In this document: positions 5,413 through 5,568 of the stretch, in pieces
How positions within the stretch are numbered: position 1 is the first letter of the stretch
Layout: every line of letters starts with the position of its first letter
Assembly (NCBI GenBank): GCA_910584115.1
Contig: CAJTYN010000133.1
Location: 1-5,568 of the forward strand
Origin: an uncultured Lachnospiraceae bacterium
Lineage (GTDB): Bacteria > Bacillota > Clostridia > Lachnospirales > Lachnospiraceae
DNA: 5,568 nt
Reading direction: 5' to 3'
Translations under genes and position numbers: made by a program
The notes under the pieces: generated by a model
Told to the model about the DNA's origin: nothing
The model's database searches: none
The model's input: the letters and a program-made list of their open reading frames with translations, nothing else

Positions 5413-5568
5413 TTATCTTCTATATTTTATATCGGCGATGCATCTGTCTATGAAGCGGATCAGCAGTCTGCGGGGGTATTTTATCTGGTTGAGCAGCAGC
5501 ATGGCGAGCATGTAGGGCCTGCTGATCAGGCCCATCGCACACAGTTCTCTTATGTTGGCGTTCCTGCC
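5413..5568 (-). CDS. C-terminal end of an unidentified gene, probably a further glycosyltransferase (partial)
   Basis: On the minus strand an open frame enters from the right edge and runs for 51 codons to a TAA at 5415-5413. The visible tail has a hydrophobic patch around YMLAMLLLNQ followed by a strongly basic, amphipathic end (RRLLIRFIDR, then DIKYRR). Three bases separate its stop from the next ATG, so it is almost surely the preceding gene of the same operon. Position and tail character resemble the ends of polysaccharide glycosyltransferases, including the GT2 enzyme encoded next, but no catalytic motif is in view. The start lies outside the window. Confidence 0.7.
   Translation of the reverse strand, partial: GRNANIRELCAMGLISRPYMLAMLLLNQIKYPRRLLIRFIDRCIADIKYRR

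Noticed and set aside
1..5568. CRISPR array, tRNA, rRNA, insertion sequence or attachment site
   Set aside because: No regularly spaced repeats, cloverleaf-like sequence, transposase motif or flanking direct repeats were seen on either strand.

Overview
The window looks like a piece of chromosome from a moderately GC-rich Gram-positive anaerobe of the Clostridia, most plausibly a gut Lachnospiraceae-type organism. This rests on the strong AAAGGAGG-type Shine-Dalgarno sites, the protein families present (a LanF/BcrA-like ABC transporter, a DUF362 protein, GT2 and GT32 sugar transferases) and the general codon style. No rRNA or other taxonomic marker is present, so the lineage is an inference.

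Layout from left to right. Positions 2-53 hold a compound, terminator-like stem with a T-run, ending transcription from outside the left edge. A short promoter-bearing leader follows, then a plus-strand gene (141-1256) for a DUF362 family protein with four C-terminal cysteines suited to an Fe-S cluster. All other genes are on the minus strand. Reading from the right edge leftward they are: the C-terminal end of an unidentified gene (5413-5568), a GT2 glycosyltransferase (4456-5409), a GT32-type DXD glycosyltransferase (3710-4459), and then a three-gene ABC transporter unit of ATPase (2731-3645), MutE/EpiE-type permease (1982-2734) and MutG-type permease (1246-1977). The last permease gene converges on the DUF362 gene and their ends overlap by 11 bp with no visible terminator.

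How the genes work together. The two glycosyltransferases are translationally coupled by an ATGA overlap and look like the end of a surface-polysaccharide cluster that continues beyond the right edge. The ABC unit resembles LanFEG self-protection systems and CprABC-type lantibiotic resistance transporters. No lantibiotic precursor or modification gene is visible, so an antimicrobial-peptide resistance role is more likely than producer immunity.

The most interesting region is the 64-bp gap between the GT32 gene and the ABC unit (3646-3709). It has two CCGTMAG half-sites 11 bp apart just upstream of a TATACT -10 element, the layout expected for activation by an OmpR-family response regulator. 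It also has a perfect 10-bp inverted repeat whose left arm contains the ATPase Shine-Dalgarno site and whose right arm overlaps the -10 element. Read-through transcripts from the polysaccharide genes would therefore hide the ribosome binding site in a hairpin, while transcripts from the local promoter would lack the pairing arm and be translated. This is a prediction from sequence, not a demonstrated mechanism.
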